From Candidatus Roizmanbacteria bacterium RIFCSPLOWO2_02_FULL_40_13 (GTDB lineage: Bacteria > Patescibacteriota > Microgenomatia > UBA1406 > GWC2-37-13), in contig MGBA01000025.1 in assembly GCA_001789965.1 (NCBI GenBank), positions 3,466 through 40,970 on the forward strand: a stretch of DNA of 37,505 nt, in the 5' to 3' direction. Position numbers and translations under genes: made by a program. The notes beneath the pieces were generated by a model. That model made no database searches, was not told the origin of the DNA, and saw nothing but the letters and a program-made list of their open reading frames with translations. Positions 28,251 through 36,615 of the stretch are shown in pieces (the first letter of the stretch is position 1; the number at the start of each line of letters is the position of its first letter).

Positions 28251-30500
28251 TTATTGCGTCTGTTGGTATTCATATTTTGAGACCGACACGTATGGCAAAA
28301 GCTCCATATAAAGGGTCGGATTAAAAATTATAAAGATTCCCGGACGGGAATTGCTACCCCATGTGCGGTTGTTGGTAAGACCGGAAGCAGCGACCAGATT
28401 ACCCGTGATTTTCAAGCCTTGTGCGGCTGTTTCACCGGTGTTTATGGTCTCTGCGACAAATAATCCCTCAGCTTCTTCGACCGGCTCTGGATCTCCTGCA
28501 AACGTAATGCTGTTTGCGATTATTGCAACGGATGCGCTGGATGGCTTGAAGTCTTTGGTAATATTCACGGTTCCTGTTGAAATAAGAACTCCTTTTATAT
28601 TGTCGAATTTAGAAGCGTCTTCTATCGTAAGATCTCCACCGGTCCAAACATGTATCTTTCCGGTTTCAAGTTCCGATAGGTTATCGATTTCTTTAAATTC
28701 TTTTCGTGCTTTCACGTATTCTAAGAACGTAGCCGGATTCAGAACTCCGAGTTTCTGGTAGTCTGCTTTCCACCCTTTGGAAGAAGGATCAGCGGTGCCG
28801 ATATTAAGAGCGCGCGCGGTTGCAGCTCCGGGATCATTTCCTGCTGACGCCATGATAAAGAGACGAGAACCATCATCTTCCAAATCGTATGAGGTGACCG
28901 AAAGAGGAATGGGGTTACTGACATTAAGCGAGGAAGCAAACGATCCGTTTTTGATCTTAATCCATGATTTGGCAATTTTAAAGAGGAGATCTTTGGTAAA
29001 TGTAGTGGTCGGTGTTGGTGCAGCAAGATCGATCGCGATCGAACTACTTCCTGAGGCTTCACAAGCTGCCGAATCAACAAGATAACCGGGTTGATATTCG
29101 GTCGAAGTTGCAGAAACTGTAAGATTTTGCGTTGCAACAGGTGTCGGATTGGCAAATTCATCAAAACTGACGTTACAATTATAGGAAGATTTAGTGGTGC
29201 CGGATGAAGGATTGACTGTACAGACCGGTGTTACTCCCGATGGGTATTGCGCAGAAATATTTATGGAGAGGCCGTTGGTGGATATGTCGTTGTGACAAGC
29301 TGGCGTGTCATATTCTCTAAGATTTCCCTGAATTGCAACTGTCGGAATTGGAGCAGGAACTCCTACAAAAGAATCTACTTGGGCGCTTGCCGGAAAACTA
29401 CACGAAATTGCCGTAACCCAGATGTGATACTGGTGAGCTGAAGTAAAGGTGAAGTTGGTAGATGTCGCGTTGAGATTTTGTACGCAGGAATCACCGGAAA
29501 GAGGCGACGAACAACTCCCATTCCATCCGTTTTGTTCATCATCGATGTATACATTATATCTCGTATTGGAATCTGCGTTGGATGGGGCTGTCCATGAAAT
29601 CGTTTGAGAGCCGGGCATAGTGGAAGTTTGTGGTAGGAGATTAGTCGGCGCCGTCGGTTGAGACGAGACGTCGACCGTCGCGTAAGTAGGGTTGCTATAA
29701 GTATTGCAACCTGACTGCGTATTTCTGACATGAGCCCACCATTGGTACGATTGACCAGCTTGGAAATTGTACGGCTGCGAGTTGTCATAGTCTATAAAAC
29801 ATTCATCTCCACTCCCGTTTTTTCCAGCTGGATTACCGGGACCTTCACAAACGCCGGCATTAAAGGAACTAGGATTTTCATCAACTCTTACATAATAACT
29901 TTTTCCTGCAGGTTGCCATGAAAGATTACTTGTGCCCGGACATACATCCTTGCCGTCTGGGTTTAAATTATAAGGAGGATTAGGAGTGGTGCATTGACAT
30001 ACGCCTTTACTGTCGGGTGCAGTACCAGCACAACAGCCATCGGCGTAATCGCTTCCAGTTTTTCCGGCCGCCCCACAACCATTTTTCTTGCAAAGGGAAC
30101 CGCTTTTTCCCTGTGGGTCGCAGGTTAGTCCTCCACAACAGGTACCTTGATTGCTACCACTACAGCTTTGATTTAGATTTCTGCAGGCAGGAGGACTAGT
30201 TCCTCCTCCTCCTCCTCCATCCGAGCAGCCGGTAGTATACGATCCGGCACCCGTGTAACCATATCCGTGACATTCCCAAGTCCAACAGGATCCATAAACA
30301 GGATACCCAACGCAAGTTTCACCACCACCACCGCTACCAGTTGTAGTACAAAAATCAGGAGTACATTCATCTATAGTATGGCCAGGTGGAGGAATTTGTC
30401 CATGGACAAGACTAAATACAGGAACAGATAGGAGGAGAATAATTATAAATGAAGAGTGATATAAGAATTTCACACTCTTGTTTTTAAACCAAAGGAACAT
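28251..30500 (-). CDS. large secreted Cys-rich surface protein with knottin-like module and Fn3-like domains
   Basis: A 749-residue protein with a signal peptide (about 1-34, cleavage near VHG-Q). Residues 45-170 are Gly- and Cys-rich. C106, C113, C121, C122, C127 and C137 have spacing 6-7-0-4-9, the C...C...CC...C...C pattern of inhibitor-cystine-knot/knottin folds. Residues about 170-390 hold two Fn3-like beta domains with further cysteine pairs (APTNLLPQ...SWTAPSNADSNTRYNVYID). The C-terminal half has repeated beta strands (GKIHVWTGGDLTIEDASKF, VLISTGTVNITKDF) like surface filament proteins. It is upstream of the pseudopilin gene, so it may be a pilus-associated adhesin. The promoter is TTGAAT-17-TACAGT with six bases to the ATG. 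Confidence 0.78.
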   Translation of the reverse strand: MFLWFKNKSVKFLYHSSFIIILLLSVPVFSLVHGQIPPPGHTIDECTPDFCTTTGSGGGGETCVGYPVYGSCWTWECHGYGYTGAGSYTTGCSDGGGGGGTSPPACRNLNQSCSGSNQGTCCGGLTCDPQGKSGSLCKKNGCGAAGKTGSDYADGCCAGTAPDSKGVCQCTTPNPPYNLNPDGKDVCPGTSNLSWQPAGKSYYVRVDENPSSFNAGVCEGPGNPAGKNGSGDECFIDYDNSQPYNFQAGQSYQWWAHVRNTQSGCNTYSNPTYATVDVSSQPTAPTNLLPQTSTMPGSQTISWTAPSNADSNTRYNVYIDDEQNGWNGSCSSPLSGDSCVQNLNATSTNFTFTSAHQYHIWVTAISCSFPASAQVDSFVGVPAPIPTVAIQGNLREYDTPACHNDISTNGLSINISAQYPSGVTPVCTVNPSSGTTKSSYNCNVSFDEFANPTPVATQNLTVSATSTEYQPGYLVDSAACEASGSSSIAIDLAAPTPTTTFTKDLLFKIAKSWIKIKNGSFASSLNVSNPIPLSVTSYDLEDDGSRLFIMASAGNDPGAATARALNIGTADPSSKGWKADYQKLGVLNPATFLEYVKARKEFKEIDNLSELETGKIHVWTGGDLTIEDASKFDNIKGVLISTGTVNITKDFKPSSASVAIIANSITFAGDPEPVEEAEGLFVAETINTGETAAQGLKITGNLVAASGLTNNRTWGSNSRPGIFIIFNPTLYMELLPYVSVSKYEYQQTQ

Positions 30501-30506
30501 AAAATC

Positions 30507-30535
30507 ACTGTATCAATAATTCATGGTTAATTCAA
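30507..30535 (-). promoter_or_regulatory. leaderless-type promoter TTGAAT-17-TACAGT-N6-ATG
   Basis: On the minus strand TTGAAT (30530-30535), 17 bases and TACAGT (30507-30512), six bases before the ATG at 30500 of the large surface protein. Confidence 0.65.
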
Positions 30536-30555
30536 GCACGGGAGGAGACTCTTAT

Positions 30556-31761
30556 CTATTTTTGAACGAGTGGTTTAGGAGCAATTGCGTCCGTGATAAA
30601 AGTGGGGCGTCCCCAAGGGAACCGCCCGAATAGATCCTGGACGGTTTTAATATTAGTCAAAGTTGTTTTTAAGGTTTTTACAACCTGTTTGGGTGAGGCA
30701 GTATCAGCGTTTAAAAAGAAACCGTTTTGTATTCCTTGTTCTACAGCCGCTTGAAACCCAACGGAATCCTGGTTAAAAAATCCATCTATCATAGCTCTAT
30801 ATGTAGGATATTGTTGGAAAAGATCTAGTCCTTCAATATGAACGTCTATTGATCCAACGCTCCCGTATTCATCAAAAAAAAGCGCTGTTTTCATAGCCTG
30901 GTCTGTATTTAAATACGTTTCAATCGGTTTTCCAATATTGGTCTCAAGTTCTTCAAGAAGCTCTTCTCGGGTCATTGTCTTTCCACGATGAAGATTGTCG
31001 TTGACGTTGTTTTTATGTGCAGTATAAAGAGGTTGAGGTTGATCGGTGAGAAGCGATTGGTTCGGTCCGAAAAGGGGATTATTTGGAACATCTAAGTTAC
31101 TTATCCATCCAAAAGGTACCTTTGTGCCGTCGGGCCAGATCTGTGTTCCGAAAGATACTGTTGCGCTTCCCGCGTCCTCACTTTCTAGTGGTATAGTCAC
31201 TGATCCGTTAAAGAAAGACAACATTCCCAAATAAGAAGGAGTCTCCGGATTCCACTGTGCAAGGCTCATATGGGGAACTCTTGGAAATACCCGGCCTGGA
31301 ATGTGGGCATAAGTAAATGCCGTACCCTCATTATCAATATAAGTAAGACGAGTTGAGAAACCCCCATCTGCAAAATTTTGTACATGTGGGAAACCAAAGG
31401 GAACGGTTTGACCATACCACAAAGCATTAGTTGTGCCGTCTTCATGCTCGGTGTTCACCCACTCTGTAAACTCTTCGGGCGTCATCCTCAAAGTAGCATC
31501 AATATTCTTTGCCACAGCAGAGATCTCACTATTCATCTCTTTAATTTCTGCCTTAGTGGTTGAAGTTACGCCCTGAGCCTCTTCGTTACCGTTTTTACCT
31601 TTTGGCTTTTTGTCCTTTCCGAAAACAGCATCAAATACTCCAAGAGGTTTTCCTAAAGCAATTCCTGCGCCAACTGAGCCACCTTTAATAAGGAAGTCTC
31701 TGCGAGACATATCGGGAGTTTGTTTTGGCCTTGGCTTGGGTCTTTCCATACCTTCGTTCAT
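30556..31761 (-). CDS. twin-arginine signal protein, unknown exported function, 401 aa
   Basis: The N-terminus has a Tat-type signal: SRRDFLIKGG (about residues 19-28) followed by a short moderately hydrophobic stretch (VGAGIALGKPLG). The exported part begins with a Lys/Gly linker and continues as a soluble domain of about 330 residues with many aromatic residues (FGFPHVQNFADGGFSTRL, FGWISNLDVPNNPLFGP). I do not recognise the fold. Proteins with this signal are exported folded, often with a cofactor, but no cofactor motif is seen here. Whether the organism has TatA/TatC cannot be told from this window. Confidence 0.75.
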   Translation of the reverse strand: MNEGMERPKPRPKQTPDMSRRDFLIKGGSVGAGIALGKPLGVFDAVFGKDKKPKGKNGNEEAQGVTSTTKAEIKEMNSEISAVAKNIDATLRMTPEEFTEWVNTEHEDGTTNALWYGQTVPFGFPHVQNFADGGFSTRLTYIDNEGTAFTYAHIPGRVFPRVPHMSLAQWNPETPSYLGMLSFFNGSVTIPLESEDAGSATVSFGTQIWPDGTKVPFGWISNLDVPNNPLFGPNQSLLTDQPQPLYTAHKNNVNDNLHRGKTMTREELLEELETNIGKPIETYLNTDQAMKTALFFDEYGSVGSIDVHIEGLDLFQQYPTYRAMIDGFFNQDSVGFQAAVEQGIQNGFFLNADTASPKQVVKTLKTTLTNIKTVQDLFGRFPWGRPTFITDAIAPKPLVQK

Positions 31762-31788
31762 AAACCTATAGTATAACTATCTAAAATT

Positions 31789-31816
31789 ATTATACACCTC
31801 TCCAAAGACTTGTCAA
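31789..31816 (-). promoter_or_regulatory. consensus promoter TTGACA-16-TATAAT for the Tat-signal gene
   Basis: On the minus strand TTGACA (31811-31816), 16 bases and TATAAT (31789-31794), both perfect hexamers. The leader is about 20 bases. A second, nearer -10 (TATACT, 31770-31775) ends eight bases before the ATG. Confidence 0.7.
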
Positions 31817-31820
31817 GCCT

Positions 31821-32414
31821 TTAAGGGTTTTTATATAAAATTTTTCCAACAGAAGGAGTACAGGTTCCTTTACGGAAGACCGAAAGATACGGAAGAATAC
31901 TCCCCCCCTTTTTTACTCGCGATAGGAAGTCACCTTGGATTTGACCACAGCGGACCCGAAAGTTGTCCTTCGGGGATAAAAAATTGGGATCTACAATGGC
32001 TGAAACTACGATATCTCCGGGTTTTAGGACGTTTGCAAGCTCGGATACGGGCTTTTCCTGACAGATGTATTTTATCCCGTCCGCATTTGCTGAAATAGGA
32101 CAGAGCGTTATTTTTGCATTCGAGCCAGCCTGCATCTTGAGAGGGAGAGAAAGCCCCCAAATAAGAGGGAATTTGTATGTGATAAAGCCTTCGTCTGATT
32201 CAAATGTAATTTTTTCAACAGAAAGGGTAAATGCTGGACTATTCAAAGAAAAGGCGGTTTGTCCGGCACATTTAACTACTTTGTTATCAAAGCCGATAGG
32301 AACCCGGCCCGTACAAGATCGGAACGAAAATGTATTAGAAAGGACTAATACGACAGCCATTACCCCAACACCGAAGCCTGCTATTATCAAAAAAGTCTTC
32401 AGAAAACCGTTCAC
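31821..32414 (-). CDS. membrane-anchored extracytoplasmic protein, 197 aa
   Basis: I do not recognise this protein. One N-terminal membrane helix (about 5-27) is followed by a strand-rich extracytoplasmic domain with six Cys (in SCTG, KCAG, LCPI, ICQE, RCGQ and TCTP), which suggests disulphides. The start codon is GTG at 32414, chosen because TTGCAA-17-TACACT stands exactly six bases before it and the membrane segment starts directly after it. It lies between the Tat-signal gene and the divergent metalloprotease. Confidence 0.75.
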   Translation of the reverse strand: MNGFLKTFLIIAGFGVGVMAVVLVLSNTFSFRSCTGRVPIGFDNKVVKCAGQTAFSLNSPAFTLSVEKITFESDEGFITYKFPLIWGLSLPLKMQAGSNAKITLCPISANADGIKYICQEKPVSELANVLKPGDIVVSAIVDPNFLSPKDNFRVRCGQIQGDFLSRVKKGGSILPYLSVFRKGTCTPSVGKILYKNP

Positions 32415-32420
32415 GATATC

Positions 32421-32449
32421 AGTGTACGAGAGGGAAAATCACTTTGCAA
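32421..32449 (-). promoter_or_regulatory. leaderless-type promoter TTGCAA-17-TACACT-N6-GTG
   Basis: On the minus strand TTGCAA (32444-32449), 17 bases and TACACT (32421-32426), six bases before a GTG start. The same spacing with a non-ATG start strengthens the leaderless pattern. Confidence 0.68.
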
Positions 32450-32469
32450 GAGTGCTCTAAAAAAATCTG

Positions 32470-32498
32470 TTGCGGAAAGGACCACTTGGTTCTACAAT
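32470..32498 (+). promoter_or_regulatory. promoter TTGCGG-17-TACAAT for the metalloprotease
   Basis: TTGCGG (32470-32475), 17 bases and TACAAT (32493-32498). The ATG at 32510 is 11 bases on, so the leader would be about 4 bases. Confidence 0.6.
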
Positions 32499-32509
32499 AG
32501 TCGATTATC

Positions 32510-33523
32510 ATGAGTAAAGAGCGCAGAATTTCAAGGTTTGCGCGTAATCCCATCGTCTCATCGGTGCTTATAGCCACCTCTTTTCTTAGTGGTCCGGCTA
32601 TTGCCACCGCCACAAATAAAGAACCTCTTCAATCCCCGGACCGCCGGATGAGCGGAGCTTTTAGCTCAATTAAGACAGCTCTTAATCAACGAGATAGTGA
32701 AGAGTTATTCCGTATAGAACATGCTACATATGCAGATGAAAGCTTTCAAACTGTTTTGAACGAATATGCTCTGAGGCAGGCTAAAATATACGGCTTGACT
32801 CTTTTTGAGACGCAGCCGTATTTTGACATGCTTGATAAAGCCAGTTCCGTGAACCAAATCTTATCTGTCCTCAATCGCTACACGCGCAAATTGGGATTTA
32901 AAGTGGTGATCCCAGACGAAGACCAAATCGATACCGATCTTTTCACTCCAATAAATCCAAAAAAGATTAAGCCTAAAAAGTTTAAGGATGCAGTTGTCGT
33001 ATTTATAAACGGAATTTCCAATATACCTAAAGAAGTGATTTCGCTATCAGGCTTGAAAACCGTGAATTTAGTAAGGTCAGTAGATTTCCAGAAAACAGAA
33101 GGAGAATCAGCTGCTGCTGTATCCGGAGATCCTCTAGAAATGTATATAACTGTATCTGACTTGGGGATGGATGATGAAATCCCGGATCATGAGTTTGGTC
33201 ACATGATCGATGAGAAGATAACAGATCCCGTAGAAGGAGATGAAGATGAGGAATATACCGCACTTAATCCCAAGTGGTTTGAATACGGAAATCATATGCC
33301 CCACGATGGAGTTACAACTACTGACTACGGTGCGGTGGATGAAGAAGAGGATAAGGCAACCACGTATGAAGATACGATCGGCGAGCTTGAGCCAGAAGTA
33401 TTTCGTAGCGAGGACGCGGTTATTTTGGCAAAAGGACTATTACTCCTTTCGCGAATCGAGGAGTACGTGCCTGGCTACACTGCATATGCCCGCTCCATCT
33501 CACTTTTAGATAAAGAAAGCTAG
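32510..33523 (+). CDS. secreted HEFGH zinc-metalloprotease-like protein
   Basis: The 337-residue protein starts with a basic N-terminus and a hydrophobic signal (about 13-36, ending near AIATA). The mature part has a helical region and then a PDHEFGHMIDEKI segment (about 226-238). HEFGH is the HExxH zinc-binding motif of gluzincin-type proteases. A downstream acidic cluster (DEEEDKATTYEDTIGE, about 276-291) could give the third zinc ligand, but this is not proven. I cannot name the peptidase family. It lies next to other exported proteins and probably acts in the cell envelope. Confidence 0.72.
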   Translation: MSKERRISRFARNPIVSSVLIATSFLSGPAIATATNKEPLQSPDRRMSGAFSSIKTALNQRDSEELFRIEHATYADESFQTVLNEYALRQAKIYGLTLFETQPYFDMLDKASSVNQILSVLNRYTRKLGFKVVIPDEDQIDTDLFTPINPKKIKPKKFKDAVVVFINGISNIPKEVISLSGLKTVNLVRSVDFQKTEGESAAAVSGDPLEMYITVSDLGMDDEIPDHEFGHMIDEKITDPVEGDEDEEYTALNPKWFEYGNHMPHDGVTTTDYGAVDEEEDKATTYEDTIGELEPEVFRSEDAVILAKGLLLLSRIEEYVPGYTAYARSISLLDKES

Positions 33524-33531
33524 GTGTAAGG

Positions 33532-33560
33532 TTGACAGAGTAGGCTGGATATTGTATCTT
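33532..33560 (+). promoter_or_regulatory. promoter TTGACA-17-TATCTT for the flavoprotein-pyrC operon
   Basis: TTGACA (33532-33537), 17 bases and TATCTT (33555-33560), eight bases before the ATG at 33569. Confidence 0.7.
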
Positions 33561-33568
33561 GTTGCCTG

Positions 33569-35251
33569 ATGAAACGGAAAGCCAGACTACAGAAACTCCG
33601 CAAAAAAAACCTCAAAACCATAAAGACTGATGTCCTAGTAATCGGGGCAGGAGGTGCCGGCTTGCGCGCTGCAATTGAAGCAAAAAGAAACGGCGCTAAG
33701 GTCCTTGTCATAAGCAAAGAATCAATGGGGGAAGCCCATACGAAAATGGCAATGGGAGGCCTCAATGTTGCGATTAAACCCCCAGCAACAGCAAAGCAAC
33801 ACCTACAAGACACCATAAAAGGTGGATGGGAGATCAATAACTACAAAATGGCTAAAATTTTCGCTCGTGAGATGCCTCAGCGTATCTACGACCTCGAAGA
33901 CTATGGAGTTAACTTTGACAAACTACCCGATGGATCTTTTTACACATGGGCAGGAGGCAAGCAATCGGCGCCACTTAATCTCTGCGCGGGAGATTACACG
34001 GGACGTGAGATGATGAGGGGCTTAGTAGCGGAGGCAAAAAAATTAGGAATAGATTATAAAGACAAACAATTTGTGACGAAACTTCTGGTAAAAAACCAAC
34101 AGGTTATAGGCGCCTTGACTTTAGATCAAAAAACCACAGTCCCAACTCTCATTTCTGCAAAAGTCACCGTTGTTGCAACCGGTGGAGCGGGTATGCTTTA
34201 CCTCATCAATACCAATGAGCCGACTAACACAGGTGAAGGATATGCGTGGGGACTTGATGCGGGAGCTCGACTTGTGGATATGGAGATGGTGCAGATTCAC
34301 CCGACCGGTATGGCGTATCCTCCTGAAAAAAAAGGACGGTTGATCACGGAAAAAGTCCGGGGACATGGAGGAATTTTGAGAAATAAATTCGGAGAGAGAT
34401 TCATGAAGCGGTATCAGCCGAAAAGATTAGAGCTTGCCGGACGCGATGAGGTTTCACGGGCAATTTACGAAGAGATCGAGGAAGGAAGAGGGACGGAAAA
34501 CGGGGGGGTCTGGCTTGATATAACCCATTGGAAAAAAGGAGAAGCTGAAAAATTCGTACCAGAGGTTTTTCAAGCTTGGAAAGAGGTAGGGGTCGACATA
34601 ACAAAAAAACAGATGGAAATTAGTCCATCGATGCATCATATGATGGGAGGGATTGATATAACCGAATGGGGGGAGACCGGAGTGAAAGGACTTTTAGCTG
34701 TCGGAGAATCAACCAGAAACATTCACGGCGCCAATCGCCTTGGTGGAAACTCCCTTGCTGAAGGACAGGTTTTTGGAAGACGGGTTGGCCTACGCGCTGC
34801 ACAAAATGCAAAAAAACGAAAGCTTGCCGTAATCCCAAAGAAGATCGTAGAAAAGGAACTTGACCGCGTAAACTCCTTCATTACGCAAAGCGATGGAGAG
34901 TCGCCGGAGAAATTTCTTTTGGAGCTAAAGACCGTAATGTGGAATAACGTTGGACTCATCAAAGATAAGCGCCGACTTGATATAGCACTAATCATCATCA
35001 AAGATCTGCAAAGATTAGCGACCGATGTCGTCGCCCGAAACAAAAAAGAACTGCAAGACGCTTTGGAACTTCAGGAGATGTTAAAAGTAGCAGAAGCAAT
35101 CATCATTTCTGCTTTGAAACGGACTGAAAGCCGGGGAGCTCACTACCGTCTCGACTATCCCAAAATGGATAAGAAATGGTTAAAGAACATTGCTGTCTAT
35201 AAAAACAAAAAAGGACAGTTAAAAACCCGCGTTCTCAATCTGGTAAAGTGA
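33569..35251 (+). CDS. fumarate reductase/succinate dehydrogenase-type flavoprotein
   Basis: The 560-residue protein has the FAD-binding Rossmann motif VLVIGAGGAGLRAAIEA (23-39), the AHTKMAMGG segment with His57 where Frd/Sdh flavoproteins attach FAD covalently, and the substrate-site residues of the family: HPTG (His244), RGHGG, AGRDEVSRAI, HHMMGGI (His356) and HGANRLGGNSL. L-aspartate oxidase is a relative but usually lacks the His at the FAD attachment site. No iron-sulphur or membrane subunit (FrdB-D) is adjacent. The stop overlaps the GTG of pyrC by four bases, and pyrE follows. A role in pyrimidine synthesis, such as dihydroorotate oxidation or disposal of its electrons to fumarate, is suggested by context only. 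A short Lys-rich N-terminal extension precedes the FAD domain. Confidence 0.87.
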   Translation: MKRKARLQKLRKKNLKTIKTDVLVIGAGGAGLRAAIEAKRNGAKVLVISKESMGEAHTKMAMGGLNVAIKPPATAKQHLQDTIKGGWEINNYKMAKIFAREMPQRIYDLEDYGVNFDKLPDGSFYTWAGGKQSAPLNLCAGDYTGREMMRGLVAEAKKLGIDYKDKQFVTKLLVKNQQVIGALTLDQKTTVPTLISAKVTVVATGGAGMLYLINTNEPTNTGEGYAWGLDAGARLVDMEMVQIHPTGMAYPPEKKGRLITEKVRGHGGILRNKFGERFMKRYQPKRLELAGRDEVSRAIYEEIEEGRGTENGGVWLDITHWKKGEAEKFVPEVFQAWKEVGVDITKKQMEISPSMHHMMGGIDITEWGETGVKGLLAVGESTRNIHGANRLGGNSLAEGQVFGRRVGLRAAQNAKKRKLAVIPKKIVEKELDRVNSFITQSDGESPEKFLLELKTVMWNNVGLIKDKRRLDIALIIIKDLQRLATDVVARNKKELQDALELQEMLKVAEAIIISALKRTESRGAHYRLDYPKMDKKWLKNIAVYKNKKGQLKTRVLNLVK

Positions 35252-36600
35252 AAATTTCCAATCCCCACCTCGTAGGTGGAAGATTAGTTTATCCTGACAA
35301 AATTATTGACGGTATAATTACCGTTCGAAATGGAAAGATAGTAAAGATTCAGAAAAATTCTTCAAGGGCTCTTCTTACATATGACTTTCGACGCAAAGGA
35401 GTTTACATTCTTCCCGGACTTATCGAAACGCACGGGCATTTTAGAGAACCGGGGCTGACTCATAAAGGCGATATTCCACATGAGACAAGAGCTGCACTCG
35501 CAGGAGGAGTTACGACAACGCTCGATATGCCAAATACCAATCCGCCAACTACTACAGTCAAGCTTTTAAATCAGAAAATCAAAAAAATTTATCCCAAGAG
35601 AGCATATACTGACTACAGTTTTTTCCTGGGAGTATCAAAAGACTCGCTTAATGAAATAAATAAAGTAAACAAAAAGAAGATTGTCGGTCTGAAAGTCTTT
35701 ATGGCCGGACATGAGACGACGCCAACCACGATCCCGGACGACGAAACTCTGGGAAAAGTATTCAAAATTGCTGCAAGACGAGATATTTTGGTTGGAGTAC
35801 ATGCCGAAGACCAAGATCTTATAAATCATTTCAATAAAAAATTCGGAAAGCGGACTGACGCTGCGGTGTGGAGCATAGTACGTCCTAATAAAGTAGTTGC
35901 TGTTGCTGTAGCCCGTGCTATCAAGCTCGCCAAGAAAAACAAAACACGGATTTATCTCATGCATCTATCAACTCCTGAGGAATTTGCTCATGTTGACCGC
36001 GCCAAGAAACAAGGTGTAAAAGTTTTTGGAGAGCTGGTAAGCCGGCAACTAGACTTTTCTACCAAAGACTATAAAAAATTTGGAAATAAGATAAAGGTTG
36101 CGCCCGCCTTGAGAGATTTAAGCGATCAAAAAAAGATGTGGGAACGGTTGCGACGAGGAAAGATCGACACGATCTGTGCAGAACATACCCCACATGAATG
36201 GAAGACTAAAAATCAGCCGAATGTCTGGAAAGCGCAGTCGGGGATGCCGAGCATTCAGGAAAATCTACCCTCTCTCATCACTTCTTTTATGAAAAAATAT
36301 GGCACAAAACGTGCAGAGGAGGCATTGATGTTGCTTGCGAAGTTTGGAGCGAAAAAGCCCGCTGAAATTTTTGGATTAAAGACCAAGGGATCGATCGAGA
36401 AAGGTAAAGATGCTGATTTTACCGTAGTTGATCTGTCGAAAGAATGGAGGGTGGCCAAAAAAGACTTATTCAGTAAGTGCGGATGGTCAGCGTATGAAGG
36501 AATGAGGCTTCGTGGCAGACCAATCGCAACATTCTTGCGGGGAAATCTCGTCTACGGAAACAGCAAAATAAAAGGCAAGCCTCTCGGCAAACATATCTGA
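35248..36600 (+). CDS. pyrC: dihydroorotase
   Basis: Dihydroorotase closes carbamoyl-aspartate to dihydroorotate in pyrimidine synthesis. The 450-residue amidohydrolase has LIETHGHFREPG (His62, His64, Arg66), LDMPNTNPPT (about 92-101), the carbamylated Lys of GLKVFMAG (Lys149), HAED (His185), MHLST (His239) and AEHTPH (311-316). In most dihydroorotases the last motif reads TDHAPH with a catalytic Asp; here the Asp is Glu312. The start is GTG at 35248, overlapping the flavoprotein stop by four bases (GTGA), so translation is coupled. The remaining length and the C-terminal GKDADFTVVDL are typical of the class I enzyme. Confidence 0.9.
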   Translation: MKISNPHLVGGRLVYPDKIIDGIITVRNGKIVKIQKNSSRALLTYDFRRKGVYILPGLIETHGHFREPGLTHKGDIPHETRAALAGGVTTTLDMPNTNPPTTTVKLLNQKIKKIYPKRAYTDYSFFLGVSKDSLNEINKVNKKKIVGLKVFMAGHETTPTTIPDDETLGKVFKIAARRDILVGVHAEDQDLINHFNKKFGKRTDAAVWSIVRPNKVVAVAVARAIKLAKKNKTRIYLMHLSTPEEFAHVDRAKKQGVKVFGELVSRQLDFSTKDYKKFGNKIKVAPALRDLSDQKKMWERLRRGKIDTICAEHTPHEWKTKNQPNVWKAQSGMPSIQENLPSLITSFMKKYGTKRAEEALMLLAKFGAKKPAEIFGLKTKGSIEKGKDADFTVVDLSKEWRVAKKDLFSKCGWSAYEGMRLRGRPIATFLRGNLVYGNSKIKGKPLGKHI

Positions 36601-36615
36601 TATACTCAATAAATT

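Noticed and set aside
28229-28273. Longer start of the pseudopilin gene
   Set aside because: It would overlap the upstream gene by 23 bases; the ATG at 28228 has a GGAG site and gives a usual short pilin leader.
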